Part shown: positions 47,901 to 52,816 of the stretch, piece after piece | Layout: every line of letters starts with the position of its first letter | How positions within the stretch are numbered: position 1 is the stretch's first letter | DNA from: a virus | Length of the DNA stretch: 63,505 nucleotides | Reading direction: 5' to 3' (one strand) | IMG/VR virus record: IMGVR_UViG_3300020578_000067 | Location: 1 to 63,505 of that record | Notes under the pieces: model-generated | Told to the model about the DNA's origin: nothing | Seen by the model: only the letters and a program-made list of their open reading frames with translations | Databases searched by the model: none | Position numbers and translations under genes: made by a program

Positions 47901-49097
47901 AGCAATCAATCTTTGTAGAGAAACTTTTACGGAGTTAGCGGAAGCACCCAATTGAAAACCAGCAGAGACCATCGGCACCAGAAGAGCAGCAGCCTCGGTC
48001 ATTGACAAACCAAAAGATGTTGAAGCAGCCGTTAGTTCTGGAAAGCCCTTTGCAATTTCTTTAAGAGATAGGGCAGTTTTGTTTTCAACCATGTTGAACA
48101 TTGCCAACTGACCATTTAATTGTGCAATTACATCAAGATAATCCTCATTGCTCTGAACCAGCAAACCCTGATCTCTTCTAACACGCAAAATATTTTGATA
48201 CAAAGATTTTATGAATTCTTGTGATTGTGAAATATCAACATTACCAAGCTTTTCTACGGCAGCAGTGATATCAACCAACCCAGCAAGGGCATCAATTGAT
48301 TCAATACCCAACTCTGCGTAGTCACCAGCAAGACCCTGGGTTAACTCTCTTGCGACACCATATTTCAAACTTATTGCGTCAAGTTCTTTGCCAAGACTAG
48401 ATATTGCTCCTTGAAGGGACATGACTTTGCGACCATTATCAATAAAAGCATTGCCATTTTCAATAACCTCAACGCCTGTTCTTTTAGACGCTTCGGCAAT
48501 ATCTTCATATGAGTCACTAATAAGCTTTGTAGTTCTAATGGTTTCTGTTTCAAGCCTTCTATAATTGGCAAAAGAATTTCTAAGCCAGAAGGCAATCGGG
48601 GCGGTAAGTCCCATTGTAATCCGGTTGCCAGCATAAGAAACTTGGGTCGCCAGACTGTTATAGGCTCTCGCTTGAGCCCTAATATCTTGAGTTCTTACAA
48701 GTTTGCTTAAATCTTTTTCAACAGCCTGTTGTGCCCTTAAAGCAACAACAACATTATTAACAGATCTAGCCTGGGCGGCACTGGATAACGAGCCGGAACG
48801 AATTTGTCTTTCAAGCTCTTCTGCAACTTTTTTTGTATTGCGAAAGTGTCCAGCAAGCACAACTTGATGCTGCGAGGCAATCAATGTGCTCTGTGCAAGG
48901 TGGCTATTTGTAGCCGATGTTGATCTAAGCGCTTTTTCTAAAGCCTGCGCTGAGTTTGCTGTTTTTAAAGACCTTGAGCCAAATACAGATAGCGAATGAA
49001 CAACCTGTTGTACTTCTCTGGACATGTTGCCCAGAGCGGTTGTAAGAGCGTCATTGACAGTCGCTTCTACCCTAACTCTACCTGATTGATCAGCCAT
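32988..49097 (-). CDS. Giant tail tape measure protein (5369 aa)
   Basis: Sets tail length and helps DNA entry. Residues 1-700 match the phage tail tape measure (TP901-like) core, ending in a hydrophobic segment (about 656-700, 'MGITILFVAMLGPIVRLVGA'). Residues 850-945 are a Gly/Pro/Thr hinge. Residues 950-2820 are helical with many coiled-coil stretches. Residues 2825-2870 are a second Pro hinge of G-P-T-P-P-S units. Residues 3150-3400 hold several hydrophobic helices typical of tape measure ends. Two copies of a 'PAVLHGGEYVVRKSAVDKYG' module occur (near 3985 and 5245), separated by 1200 residues not typical of tape measures. At about 0.15 nm per residue the tail could approach 800 nm if all were extended. 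The frame is unbroken for 16 kb. Confidence 0.95.
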   Translation of the reverse strand: MADQSGRVRVEATVNDALTTALGNMSREVQQVVHSLSVFGSRSLKTANSAQALEKALRSTSATNSHLAQSTLIASQHQVVLAGHFRNTKKVAEELERQIRSGSLSSAAQARSVNNVVVALRAQQAVEKDLSKLVRTQDIRAQARAYNSLATQVSYAGNRITMGLTAPIAFWLRNSFANYRRLETETIRTTKLISDSYEDIAEASKRTGVEVIENGNAFIDNGRKVMSLQGAISSLGKELDAISLKYGVARELTQGLAGDYAELGIESIDALAGLVDITAAVEKLGNVDISQSQEFIKSLYQNILRVRRDQGLLVQSNEDYLDVIAQLNGQLAMFNMVENKTALSLKEIAKGFPELTAASTSFGLSMTEAAALLVPMVSAGFQLGASANSVKVSLQRLIAATKQNSEMIDTLKASYKDFNVESGVGVQSLQRLADSFNAMKRGSLGAQGTLEFFARLFGVRQGPRMEVAIQNLAQFQDQMTSGLKAIAINQKEAITTEGELSNLLQTYVQSRAAAAGLGDKYSKMQIDKFEDLSNVVRLSQSGDKQIADSFTKARGDFARYLVEQQKAGNDQIGKIQTESGRVLFTAVQGGGEGTTAAAKYEEEIKRSLNSAEVRYQRARESLKALSREIVPVLNDILGFIVPILQKLAEFVRGLDPTFKKVMGITILFVAMLGPIVRLVGAFFQLKSAFFSMKTFSLNPFSKLKRELIPVREELLTSSDLLYKFRNRLTQIGNNFYLKATKREFQELQKAIRLADGSARQRKESDRILRKLNIDKTQQPDFSGLMPDARMQIEAALAQMSPSQQLLGLGGFYKTIVDSAGNAMASMMPEAVAIGRGMAEEFFNVLRAYGFDPSTVVPAPRPPGGRGSGGGGGGGRPPVPMKPPIGGGSGGGASTPTPPTPPTPAPTPPTPAPTPAAPAPTPAPSGAPKTGTKPRAPKIPKTLLSAEDIYNIAVAPTEDALKALSSDQVIMVAKIRELKGLNLGKKFNITKIMNDFKNRTTALNISLEDFIKDIYNKTKSVASKPGAPRGPSKSTAAVTTATGHVAEATDTALSETIETTGEKVAAEAGEAKPAKKTRKTTTTTEDAGARVAEATDETLAKTIAKEAEDIVGEVKSIVTKPSKKLKEQSSDLSSRATKALDDLYQKISETLSANAVSLVGRGAKDLLKIANDLADIETSVLDAQSVVKAEYVSVTSEIARSLVRAIVELMQQVKASTINAPEGFKAMMNRLRNAKALTDDPKGGFEAILADISQKFGGLGLDSIKELADMVKISIPGDFAPVVKGVFKEIKGFEDQVLKIADILKQLTRLLQISKRHTSAVMGVSGGGVISEKAATNTAMALIGEELEASDIAGTAGPKISDTKGGVSKETKPSLAMTLQDRLRGVEKLQERLKDFDQQIQEKVQSILTLESNRDEAIANKIAELTTKAVSEYDSLVAQQPQIKNEISQIEAEQALISQQISEAIRSGNNEEMNKLKSLFEAKSQVRRSLIGQLSPTMRAEESIQAEAVAIVDKTIAEEKKIQKDLKDQKIKVRSDLISHQREIQSLTEKLRTKFGGDDASVIVSLREAMSPEGLIAEREAMAQRNKEQIEQYRKIARARFRGRQPRDKGFMGGDLRARLGSLETLTPEEMKIVKEGLVQDAKGVQNELRRLKQSKGLKNIKKLQEKLKKITQDVVEQERQQAEGHLKELETELSKIEKNLESKGVPDKDDRAGMASYRAYQKKANALKAQINSLTTEIAQKSNFENYKKILQQQIETEESNLKKINEEIQKLEQALRDLNKVFKQGFGLDLVDPATGKVLHAVTQAEATSTDLFLLMQTLQKNYETVAKQNILTTLELIQKDEQAILSALKDLGASSYYISGRAVSKGGVRITGDLIRNIASKLKITLPGFWQEAAKLFDTTDFSLKSVAQTLQFIQNLFERIPISDIERVYIDNLPQLASVEGLLQMDISTIKSTLQQFGRGRANFGAQALVPGGGSKQTAILSDILRTAAAAQGDAEAVSRAALAKKLAPYDKDDALAVAAEQSIKEEIDGFLTFYEQQRRQMILELVSSVQASKAIEFKEGQIASVQKKIKDLEKVRRDLQKHFNVLTTDPQIVEIDKAIEEHNLQIKTLNEEISKIKVIRKKASESYGGRLRLFKARLAARREDEPLYRDGEKIPGVTQLQMQSGKTPNPYLDIRPRQIPPEVAEARTQILNLIKKARSGKIDKDIADSLIAALKTTIEVYQEAKQKSFTREFASLEEMANEIRSRTKPPIKGTTDYLIVELFKKIEKAGLSLETMTASQIQHYVKQLKAIQQEAEYKSLSYPDLFAAMQPLMDIPFRPLEEFKKQPTDLPRSARPKSLSAAVPDGPTVLGQINAEIEESLQVAQDVLIAFLETLKAQGKGLDVIATTAGSLAIDEVSKLKDELAKIGLTIQDALRNPIEAFAKLKNIKIFEKGGGIEELFKRLVLFQKTLNEEMDLAKAKARTISRFQPKETAVSTPTTPEKTVAGAPSKTASLGFGISRDERLILAERIKQQIIETGVASQNFAEFQSDTLRYILRAFDVRGKAAGGNSAQKIQALVAKLKEMGIVVDASITTVAIEPIETATAEIKPVPVPADVAKTPAEALKEVAVEVERKIEVAKETITDVADDVASTPIPDFADEFDYVIHELIEEFYRIESRTSEQIIDLIAQLQKFTGRSYSGMDIDSMIALATEELGKPERILKDSIDNIKDRLSKIETATIDQLSDLITALGAQPLAQIEGVDVEQWVLVILEEMEDLRHRVKTEVYDISDGIRDTSEAIEFFGTIIDDEIDKAETLIRDEISDIKETVAAVRAARSARGGAGGGSTPPTPPTPPSGPTPPSGPTPPSGPPPTPPSGPTPPSGPTPPGRTPGRVRRFFAGLTPARLGVGVTVGPALAPILAVRGLLRKSAIDFIANLERTIIEGQQLTATEGQKKAGEAARKLFDRLTKNIASIGNIYGALTVHSTPLNVRNAQGNLVTNPALSGIRQNFGLDTTGLIKGLEAARIAVKMFGLGSAQFAKHIIFAHGRIASFALGFIPFGKTITNVFVTATTGLGKLREAAKQAMEDAKASGASRGAAALAGLRAAGSGLRGDGTGPTFRDRFRSGAQKASAGLQRQAGFLSSGLINQLTYNMGQFGMVADQALTSLVQGLLRIPKVGLPILFVIGLIITGFFTIKKTIGNFGEAGKRAMENFKKTLLVVKDTAIALLAPFFDLFAGFLGAGKEGGESMDDMGKGLERFSQNVKKAAENIKEFVEKYVVPFVSVALNVFKTIASAVWKVIGGFILLVRGLFEKFKGDSTKGGEMIEKAFSQIGEGLKKLFKMLLNFLTQYFAPLVIEIITLLAISAVNLLEQIPIGVVNAARWSLKAINNLFFEALKFLAKGLGWIPGLGGKIRGALQAMQNGISGAIDFVGDKINGLIGKTSNVIRNLGDQAKVGIKKLGEKIETLMPGVGKGLLKAFLNSFKDPAAANAAGKKIAEAVSQATAQAKEEVRKSFYDAVVSNLSNTLSQLGNELVDALNQQKDAALKVFDDQIAGIEALAEAEERLTKTEEYEADRRKRRRERELQSQNYQKNRALAIYEGRIDDARNLDLEEMKTQQDFTDEMNNLEKERTKELQSYNRSNAITIIRNQREEASKLFDESIKELETFISTQTSLGAISQQDFETRFKTIAERAKTTSSDISTAFQNFFTALPAQIQAGMDSTTGAVGFFSAGFDSLITVARNKFGLDTGTGGNAQSLLGITGQMLTGQGTAITAAFAPGGSIQTAYGTGLDALNTYLESKYQGDDPKSLKSLFTKAIADANESVKQELLKAQTGIGSAMDGVVQKMNKSLEKLAIKEAVKKAIKDTMAELEAAGESTTTTTTTGAPGAGSGARGALSDTGHHAAVGLYWSRTRSKSTDPWRDWTKVATDELSGFINKAYLNPSLVEVSLYPTNINPNQFKQNAGGLKQNAGGSRGKTPIAFHGGPINYSGGGPTTGPMHQGIPAVLHGGEYVVRKSAVDKYGSGMLQNINQGVFDKTKGYFTGGRVGSAKGGILDESKGKVGLTPITKAKKKTDKEDIGDRIRYAVNNPAQFAASAKTPSVSYTDPLKDQKLAKIREDFQNSTFGKAWKAFGFGARLINPIELLPIASRVVFGKDIETGEKVSGKGRLKEVGILAGAVVALLTGAKLLKPIAKTVGTKVAPNLVSRISKSLAGRGDELYARMNLGNSLSKTPSSVAGALGLYATPELSKLGSFMQGQVMPKMQIKEPLINKFIKPAKLNLKAIKDQLAYRKMAKEHFGSVRELEDTFINVSYGTSPPRWRSAAFDILRPGSDIPRPPWGQMQGDPPSPIFNALVASERREELLDFLRSQPANRNYSIDRFFRGPARIPRPPSFRDAFLPDEPPQYESFLQKFFAERFVSRTLGSLLIQKYSNFTNYIKNIPNNFRSYFGLNNPILDTNITSNYRRVVDDYLGIDRWIYQRPQSPSQRSDPLMGFPAFGYRPLSPGRMRDLTPVELRPTLKNPIARPTSPQRRALEEQRELLLRQQEEAMRIATQVERGIMIGSHGPLTTSDRLAEIRQTLDRMYSANLPGANQTLSAADIPGIPRRIPLTWQEYGESLRIDQEGRALIDELYSTTRIRDVLNQTDPVAVLVKKISEFVRRSIPFSNELTLDEIKRIIKQAEKGNEYVFGLGPDPDGFNVFQLLDEKRRTDILDFLRNMDPAFAPRGDMNLLSDPQSEAVFRRLISMSYHTGGNEIGISGLYSANDPRNPMANRSTLKAMLKSMAFLFDRVIVPRNITMARSGSTNPFSENFGRSVREMLPGVDWRITGGDLAGTQNDIAQTWLNIPWKVKMLDLWRGSHIALQKNPLSDMYERLRVETVVAHLAQYRNQARGILKPLQEKIPTNTRVHPDAADGASSPWAQPLPRRIATNSTRRAETSETQQHADSMRDIELENAEMAYREAERRAIEETAAIVDEMRENVNRTLNNIRLVLSSEEIAYIQSSREDEIQELLDQLRIERGLPPDPDGSFTGGLIPRFFKGGIVKEFGKQIGENKQVAQERAEFEKQKKNGGLSEKWWNLVQPKESAHGWAEDADKVGYTSKKKTGGLSINNKAWKDFGGTLLYGNPQTAGQASPLQQMLVANRMAALGWDSNFMDENWTKKTADTKKDSVGLGGWTTIAKPNESKKLRLEGWKPRSEKALRNPLDWDAKSRKEFFPGGEDVYRKRQLYLDGYRAKGRFQGGRITGLSDLGVPAILHGGEYVINKASVDKYGIDLLSRINKGIFSGAKQYKVGGYVSNISVPEIPKYVPPMSTYAKIVNGGVGVQSLNSESTHNYNFYVDNFIGEKEWFNSMMREYNVKVVPANQKQAGLESRVITTYNGLNRGM
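40483..40606 (-). repeat. 18-bp tandem repeats in the tape measure hinge
   Basis: About six copies of an 18-bp unit, with identical central copies, encode G-P-T-P-P-S on the minus strand. Two copies are interrupted by Gly/Pro codons. The DNA-level identity suggests recent slippage expansion of a flexible linker. Confidence 0.9.
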
Positions 49098-49142
49098 AAC
49101 TATCTGTTGATATTATTACATATTTATTTAATAAAAGCAATA

Positions 49143-49472
49143 TTAATTAGTCTCAAATCCAAGACCAAATGGCAATGCAACAGCTGCATCTTTTGTAATA
49201 ACCTTGGGTGGTTCTGGGTCAAACCAATCATCATTAAAGTCAACATCTGCGCCCTGTGCCAAGGCAGCAACTTTTATTTGATTATTCATTTCATTATTAC
49301 AAGCGCGATATAAGAGGAATAGTTCTTCAAGAGTTAAATTTGCCTCTAATTCTTGAAGACTTTTCCACGCGCCAGTTTTTATAAATATTTCTGATTCATA
49401 CTTGAGGATCGGTATGTCTCCCCATTCTAGGGGGGTTCCACTACCGTCCTCGCCGGTTAGGAAGGGTCGGAC
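49143..49472 (-). CDS. Tail assembly chaperone, frameshift extension (GT type)
   Basis: A 109-codon open frame with no suitable start codon, in the -1 frame relative to the preceding chaperone gene and ending 46 bases before the tape measure start. It reads as a normal protein ('LEWGDIPILKYESEIFIKTG', 'WFDPEPPKVI'). In most long-tailed phages such a frame is reached by -1 ribosomal slippage and gives a longer chaperone that binds the tape measure. With the upstream part the fusion would be 206 aa. The Asp/Trp/Pro-rich C-terminal segment is typical of these extensions. Confidence 0.8.
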   Translation of the reverse strand, partial: VRPFLTGEDGSGTPLEWGDIPILKYESEIFIKTGAWKSLQELEANLTLEELFLLYRACNNEMNNQIKVAALAQGADVDFNDDWFDPEPPKVITKDAAVALPFGLGFETN

Positions 49473-49762
49473 CCCATTGCAGCAGACATTAATTCACCGA
49501 AACAGCGAAGATCAAGTGCGTCTTCAAGCGCATCCTTGTCCTCAGCAAGATCGGGATCAACAGCAAGAAGAGCAACTGAGGCTGCTTCCACCATCACATC
49601 AATATCTTCATCATTAAGGTTGTCCTCTGTCTTCAGATCCTTAACAATTTTCATGAACTTTCTAAGATTGCGGATTGTAAGAGGGCGGACTGTTCTTTTC
49701 TTGCCATCGGCAAAAACAATTTCTTTACCCAAAAACAAATCTTTATTCTTTTCTGTTGCCAT
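49457..49762 (-). CDS. Tail assembly chaperone (G type)
   Basis: 101 aa, helical and acidic, with a basic segment 'ADGKKRTVRPLTIRNLRKFM'. Its position between the tail tube gene and the tape measure gene, together with the frameshifted extension, identifies it as the short tail assembly chaperone. It would coat the huge tape measure during assembly. Strong AAGGAG before its ATG and a promoter candidate 45 bp upstream suggest high expression. Confidence 0.85.
   Translation of the reverse strand: MATEKNKDLFLGKEIVFADGKKRTVRPLTIRNLRKFMKIVKDLKTEDNLNDEDIDVMVEAASVALLAVDPDLAEDKDALEDALDLRCFGELMSAAMGSDPS
49472..49475 (-). promoter_or_regulatory. Probable -1 frameshift site
   Basis: In the short overlap between the two chaperone frames (about 49459-49490) the zero frame reads GCA ATG GGG TCC. 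The Gly tRNA on GGG can re-pair with GGG one base back because four G are present. Nothing else in the overlap allows perfect -1 re-pairing, but the site is not the classic X-XXY-YYZ heptamer. Confidence 0.55.
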
Positions 49763-49789
49763 TTATTCTCCTTATGTAAAAGGGGACAC

Positions 49790-49833
49790 AAAACCCCTAG
49801 GTTTTCAGTATACCATACCAACCTAGGGGTTTT
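49790..49833 (-). terminator. Terminator after the tail tube gene
   Basis: A perfect 14-bp inverted repeat (AAAACCCCTAGGTT / AACCTAGGGGTTTT) with a 16-base loop, 27 bases after the tail tube stop codon. The distal arm ends in TTTT. It probably reduces read-through from the strongly expressed tube gene into the chaperone and tape measure genes. Confidence 0.85.
49807..49815 (-). promoter_or_regulatory. Extended -10 inside the terminator loop
   Basis: The minus-strand loop of the terminator contains TGGTATACT, a near-perfect extended -10. Transcripts starting about 7 bases later would carry only half of the hairpin and so escape it. This would give the chaperone/tape measure unit its own promoter. 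Confidence 0.4.
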
Positions 49834-49860
49834 GCGCGATAGTTTGGGTTTTTTAACGAA

Positions 49861-50442
49861 TCAGGATGTTTGATCCACGATCTTGCCGTACTCGTATCCA
49901 ACATCTTCCGTCTTTGGAAGGATGCGGAAACCAACAGCAAAAACCGAAGCCTCAGCCCTCTTCATCGTGATATTTGATGCTTCCATCGAGATTGCTCTCT
50001 TGGTATAGAACTTACGAGTCTTGACTGCACCAGCGGCTGAGCCCGGGGCTGTGCCTGCGACAACCAGACCCTTCTCATACGGGAACACCGACTGAGCACC
50101 GAACTTGAATGTTCTTGTATTTGCACCATCGTTGTTGTTGATAATCGTATCACCACCAGTGTTCTGGTCGTAGTTCCATGCGATAGCAAGGTTGTTCAGA
50201 GTTGCCTCTGCCATGGTGGTCTTAACCATCACCTTCACCTTTGATTGCACAATTCTGGCGGCATCGCCATACTGATCAATTTCAATATCCACCATGTCCG
50301 GCTCCCATGAAATCTCAACACCATTCTGCGTAGCGCCGAGGTCACTGAAGGCGTCCATTGCTCCAATTGTAGTTGCGTTGGCGGAATCGCCAAGCTTGAG
50401 TGTGGCCTCACCGACCACGATATTTGACACATTAACTGCCAT
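49861..50442 (-). CDS. Major tail (tube) protein
   Basis: Forms the stacked hexameric rings of the tail tube. 193 aa, beta-rich, with 'GVEISWEPDMVDIEIDQYGD' and a Thr/Asn-rich loop, a pattern typical of phage tube proteins. Strong GGAGG before its ATG and a strong terminator behind it fit a highly expressed structural gene. It lies between the tail-completion genes and the chaperone pair, the canonical siphophage order. With the giant tape measure, a very large number of copies per virion would be needed. Confidence 0.8.
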   Translation of the reverse strand: MAVNVSNIVVGEATLKLGDSANATTIGAMDAFSDLGATQNGVEISWEPDMVDIEIDQYGDAARIVQSKVKVMVKTTMAEATLNNLAIAWNYDQNTGGDTIINNNDGANTRTFKFGAQSVFPYEKGLVVAGTAPGSAAGAVKTRKFYTKRAISMEASNITMKRAEASVFAVGFRILPKTEDVGYEYGKIVDQTS

Positions 50443-50454
50443 AATTCCTCCTAA

Positions 50455-50649
50455 TTATTCGAGGATAAAAATTTTTTTTCCTCTTTTGTCACGCCATTTA
50501 GCGATCTTTTTTATATGGTTTGGGTGAACTTCTCCAATCCTTTTACCGATTCCTAGAGATTTATTCCACTCAAAATCATAAACCTTATTTTCTATTTTGA
50601 CAACATATCCTGGGGTTTTCCCAATGTATGTAATAGTAGTATAGTCCAT
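50455..50649 (-). CDS. Hypothetical small basic protein, 64 aa
   Basis: Unrecognised. Beta-rich and basic ('TYIGKTPGYVVKIENKVYDF', 'AKWRDKRGKKIF'), resembling small SH3-like folds. It sits between the tail-completion gene and the tube gene and has its own extended -10 (TGGTATTAT) ending 8 bases before the ATG, without a ribosome binding site. It could be a minor tail or assembly protein; the basic character would also allow nucleic-acid binding. Confidence 0.6.
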   Translation of the reverse strand: MDYTTITYIGKTPGYVVKIENKVYDFEWNKSLGIGKRIGEVHPNHIKKIAKWRDKRGKKIFILE

Positions 50650-50657
50650 ACAGTCTT

Positions 50658-50666
50658 ATAATACCA
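50658..50666 (-). promoter_or_regulatory. Extended -10 promoter, leaderless
   Basis: The minus strand reads TGGTATTAT, ending 8 bases before the ATG at 50649, with no -35 and no ribosome binding site. It would drive the small basic protein and probably the tail tube gene. Confidence 0.5.
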
Positions 50667-50669
50667 TAC

Positions 50670-51086
50670 TTATTTTACCACAATTACCATTTTGAAATCT
50701 AAATTCATTCTATACACGCCATTTATTTCTAAAGGGGCAACTAGACCCGCTCCGGTTTGATAACTTGAGAGAATCCTGTAATTGTTGCTGGTTATGCCAT
50801 TTTGACCATTCACCCCATCTCCAACACTTAATAAATTGATCACCCGGTTAGATATTTGAAAAAGCCTATTCATGTCTGTATCAAAAACAGAATATCTTAC
50901 ATAATCGGCTCTTTCCCAAAATGTCTCAACATTTGAGACAGTTGGGTGATAAAAATAAACAACATAGGGCGCTGGTTCTCCGTCCGTTGCCACCACGGGG
51001 AAAAAATTCATTGTTTTTCCAGCGACATTTGCCAGAGTTGAATCATTTTTTAAAAATGTATTAACATCATAAACACTTATACTCAT
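50670..51086 (-). CDS. Tail terminator/completion protein candidate
   Basis: 138 aa alpha/beta protein immediately before the tail tube region. The pattern helix, 'PAPYVVYFYHPT', a central 'YSVFDTDMNRLFQISNRVIN' and a strand-rich end fits the fold of tail terminator proteins that cap the tube and join it to the neck. ATGA coupling with the upstream neck gene. The assignment is from position and general pattern. Confidence 0.6.
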   Translation of the reverse strand: MSISVYDVNTFLKNDSTLANVAGKTMNFFPVVATDGEPAPYVVYFYHPTVSNVETFWERADYVRYSVFDTDMNRLFQISNRVINLLSVGDGVNGQNGITSNNYRILSSYQTGAGLVAPLEINGVYRMNLDFKMVIVVK

Positions 51087-51412
51087 CTAAAAACTCCAGC
51101 AATTTGATCTTGTAATTTCTCTAGGAGATATGTGTTCAAATCTTGTGTTATTTGTTCTAATGTAATCCCGTATTTGTACAATAATACATTTTCATCAACA
51201 CCAGCGATATCTAATGTTACGGAGTTGTCCATTGCAACAATTTCAATATCCGCATTATCAAATGCGTCTTCATGACCATAAACAATTGAATTATAAAAAT
51301 ATTCTCTGGTGGCCTCACCAGCGGAAACAAAAGATTGTTGTATATTGATTTTTGTCATTTGAAGCTTATCGTAAAACTGGGGGAGGTCAGAATTAATTTT
51401 AAACTGCATCAT
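51083..51412 (-). CDS. Neck protein candidate, 109 aa
   Basis: Small mixed alpha/beta protein in the position of HK97 gp10-like neck or tail-completion proteins: between head-closure and tail-terminator candidates, coupled to both by ATGA. The early part 'LPQFYDKLQMTKINIQQSF' is a likely amphipathic helix. There is no motif that separates alternatives. Confidence 0.5.
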   Translation of the reverse strand: MMQFKINSDLPQFYDKLQMTKINIQQSFVSAGEATREYFYNSIVYGHEDAFDNADIEIVAMDNSVTLDIAGVDENVLLYKYGITLEQITQDLNTYLLEKLQDQIAGVFR

Positions 51413-51801
51413 GATTGTTCCACAACAGTTCTAAGGCTTGCAATAATGTGATGTTTTTTGCCGTTCCAACCAAATTTTGGCTGTATGGTAATAACTTCAA
51501 ATGGTCCTGCTTCCAATACATTGCCATATCTATCTTTTAAATTGTATATTCTAGATGTAGTTATGACAGTATTAGAGTACTGACCAGGGACAATGATTTG
51601 CAGAACAGGAATAAAGTCTTGATACGGTGCGGTTCTAACCTTGGCACCAGCAGAGAACTGATCTTCTGGCGAGACGGCAATAACCGGGACTGTTTTGTTA
51701 TATGTGAAAGTATAATACTTTTGACCAGCATCGTTGGTCGTGGTTGTTTTTAAGTGAACATCGGCGGTTTGATTATACCGAATAAAGCCAGCGACAGTCA
51801 T
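51409..51801 (-). CDS. Head-closure (head-tail joining) protein candidate
   Basis: 130 aa, nearly all beta. Features such as 'DVHLKTTTTNDAGQKYYTFT' near the start and a C-terminal 'ASLRTVVEQS' fit head-tail adaptor barrels (SPP1 gp16-like). Position between the connector and the neck protein supports this. TAATG overlap with the connector gene. Confidence 0.55.
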   Translation of the reverse strand: MTVAGFIRYNQTADVHLKTTTTNDAGQKYYTFTYNKTVPVIAVSPEDQFSAGAKVRTAPYQDFIPVLQIIVPGQYSNTVITTSRIYNLKDRYGNVLEAGPFEVITIQPKFGWNGKKHHIIASLRTVVEQS

Positions 51802-52730
51802 TACACAACATAATCCATAATGAAAAGAGTGTAATCCATCAACAACGTATCAACTTCAATATTACCGGTTGACTCATAAAAATTATCTTTCATGCTAAAC
51901 TTTACGACATCAAGATCTACTGAGTAAATCCCATGTCTTCTGTAGGCTGAGTCATCATTCATCGCGTCAGCGATTAAAAGAATGGCCGCTTGTTTTATAT
52001 TTTCTGGAACATACTGCCACCCGTAATCGCCCAAGATTGAATATTGGGATGTCTTTTTAAAACGGTTGCTTAGCATTGTTATGGTTGTGCTTTCCAGTAA
52101 GGAATTTTTCCATTTAATATAAAATGATGAATTAAAATTAAACGGTTGATATTTTACTTTTTCCATATTATCTAAAGTTACCTGAGTTGAGTCATGCAAA
52201 TTCTGTTCTTCAGATGTCCCAACATCAATCTTCACTGTTTTTAAATTAAAGATTGGTAATGGTAGATGTAGTTGTTTATAACCATTACCCTCGATTTCAA
52301 CTGTTTGATTGTAATAAGGTTCAAAATTTTGACCTGTAAAAGCGTTAATAATATTTTTAATTCTTTTTTCAATTTTTTCAAATTTATTGCTATTCTGTGG
52401 TTCAAGTTCCGGGTATTCCGCAAAGAACTCTTCGTATGTCACATAAGGAACATAGACATTAAAAATTATAGATTGCGTGTAGGCCGTATTGGCTACAGTG
52501 TATGAAAAATCTGCTCTGTGCTTACCCGCCGATTTTAAAATATACAGACCAGAGGCTTGTTGACCGTATGTGATGTTATAAATGCCAGCAGAGGCTCTTG
52601 TGGCATTTGTAGGACCAGATATAAGATCACCAAACTCATGATAGAGAGAAACAGATACGGCATTGTTGGCAGGGTCCGCCGGAAGAGTCAGAGTTATGGT
52701 TTTAGATGTGTTTATTTTGACTTCATCCAT
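51801..52730 (-). CDS. Head-tail connector with N-terminal beta domain
   Basis: 309 aa. The C-terminal two thirds match the helical head-tail connector type (gp6/gp15-like): 'TYEEFFAEYPELEPQNSNKF' then 'EKRIKNIINAFTGQNFEPYY' and 'VPENIKQAAILLIADAMNDD'. The first 95 residues form an extra Ig-like beta domain, unusual for this family and perhaps surface-exposed. It follows the halogenase cassette after a gap of 86 bp with a -10 box (TATAAT) 9 bases before its ATG. Confidence 0.65.
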   Translation of the reverse strand: MDEVKINTSKTITLTLPADPANNAVSVSLYHEFGDLISGPTNATRASAGIYNITYGQQASGLYILKSAGKHRADFSYTVANTAYTQSIIFNVYVPYVTYEEFFAEYPELEPQNSNKFEKIEKRIKNIINAFTGQNFEPYYNQTVEIEGNGYKQLHLPLPIFNLKTVKIDVGTSEEQNLHDSTQVTLDNMEKVKYQPFNFNSSFYIKWKNSLLESTTITMLSNRFKKTSQYSILGDYGWQYVPENIKQAAILLIADAMNDDSAYRRHGIYSVDLDVVKFSMKDNFYESTGNIEVDTLLMDYTLFIMDYVV

Positions 52731-52739
52731 TATGCTTTA

Positions 52740-52745
52740 ATTATA
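52740..52745 (-). promoter_or_regulatory. Possible -10 box before the connector gene
   Basis: TATAAT on the minus strand ends 9 bases before the ATG at 52730, in the only sizeable gap between the halogenase cassette and the connector genes. There is no ribosome binding site or clear -35. It would separate expression of the structural unit from that of the cassette. Confidence 0.4.
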
Positions 52746-52816
52746 CAGCATATAGATTTAATGAGGAAATCTAGAAATCTACTAAGATTTATCGGACATT
52801 GTTTTAATAGCAAATA

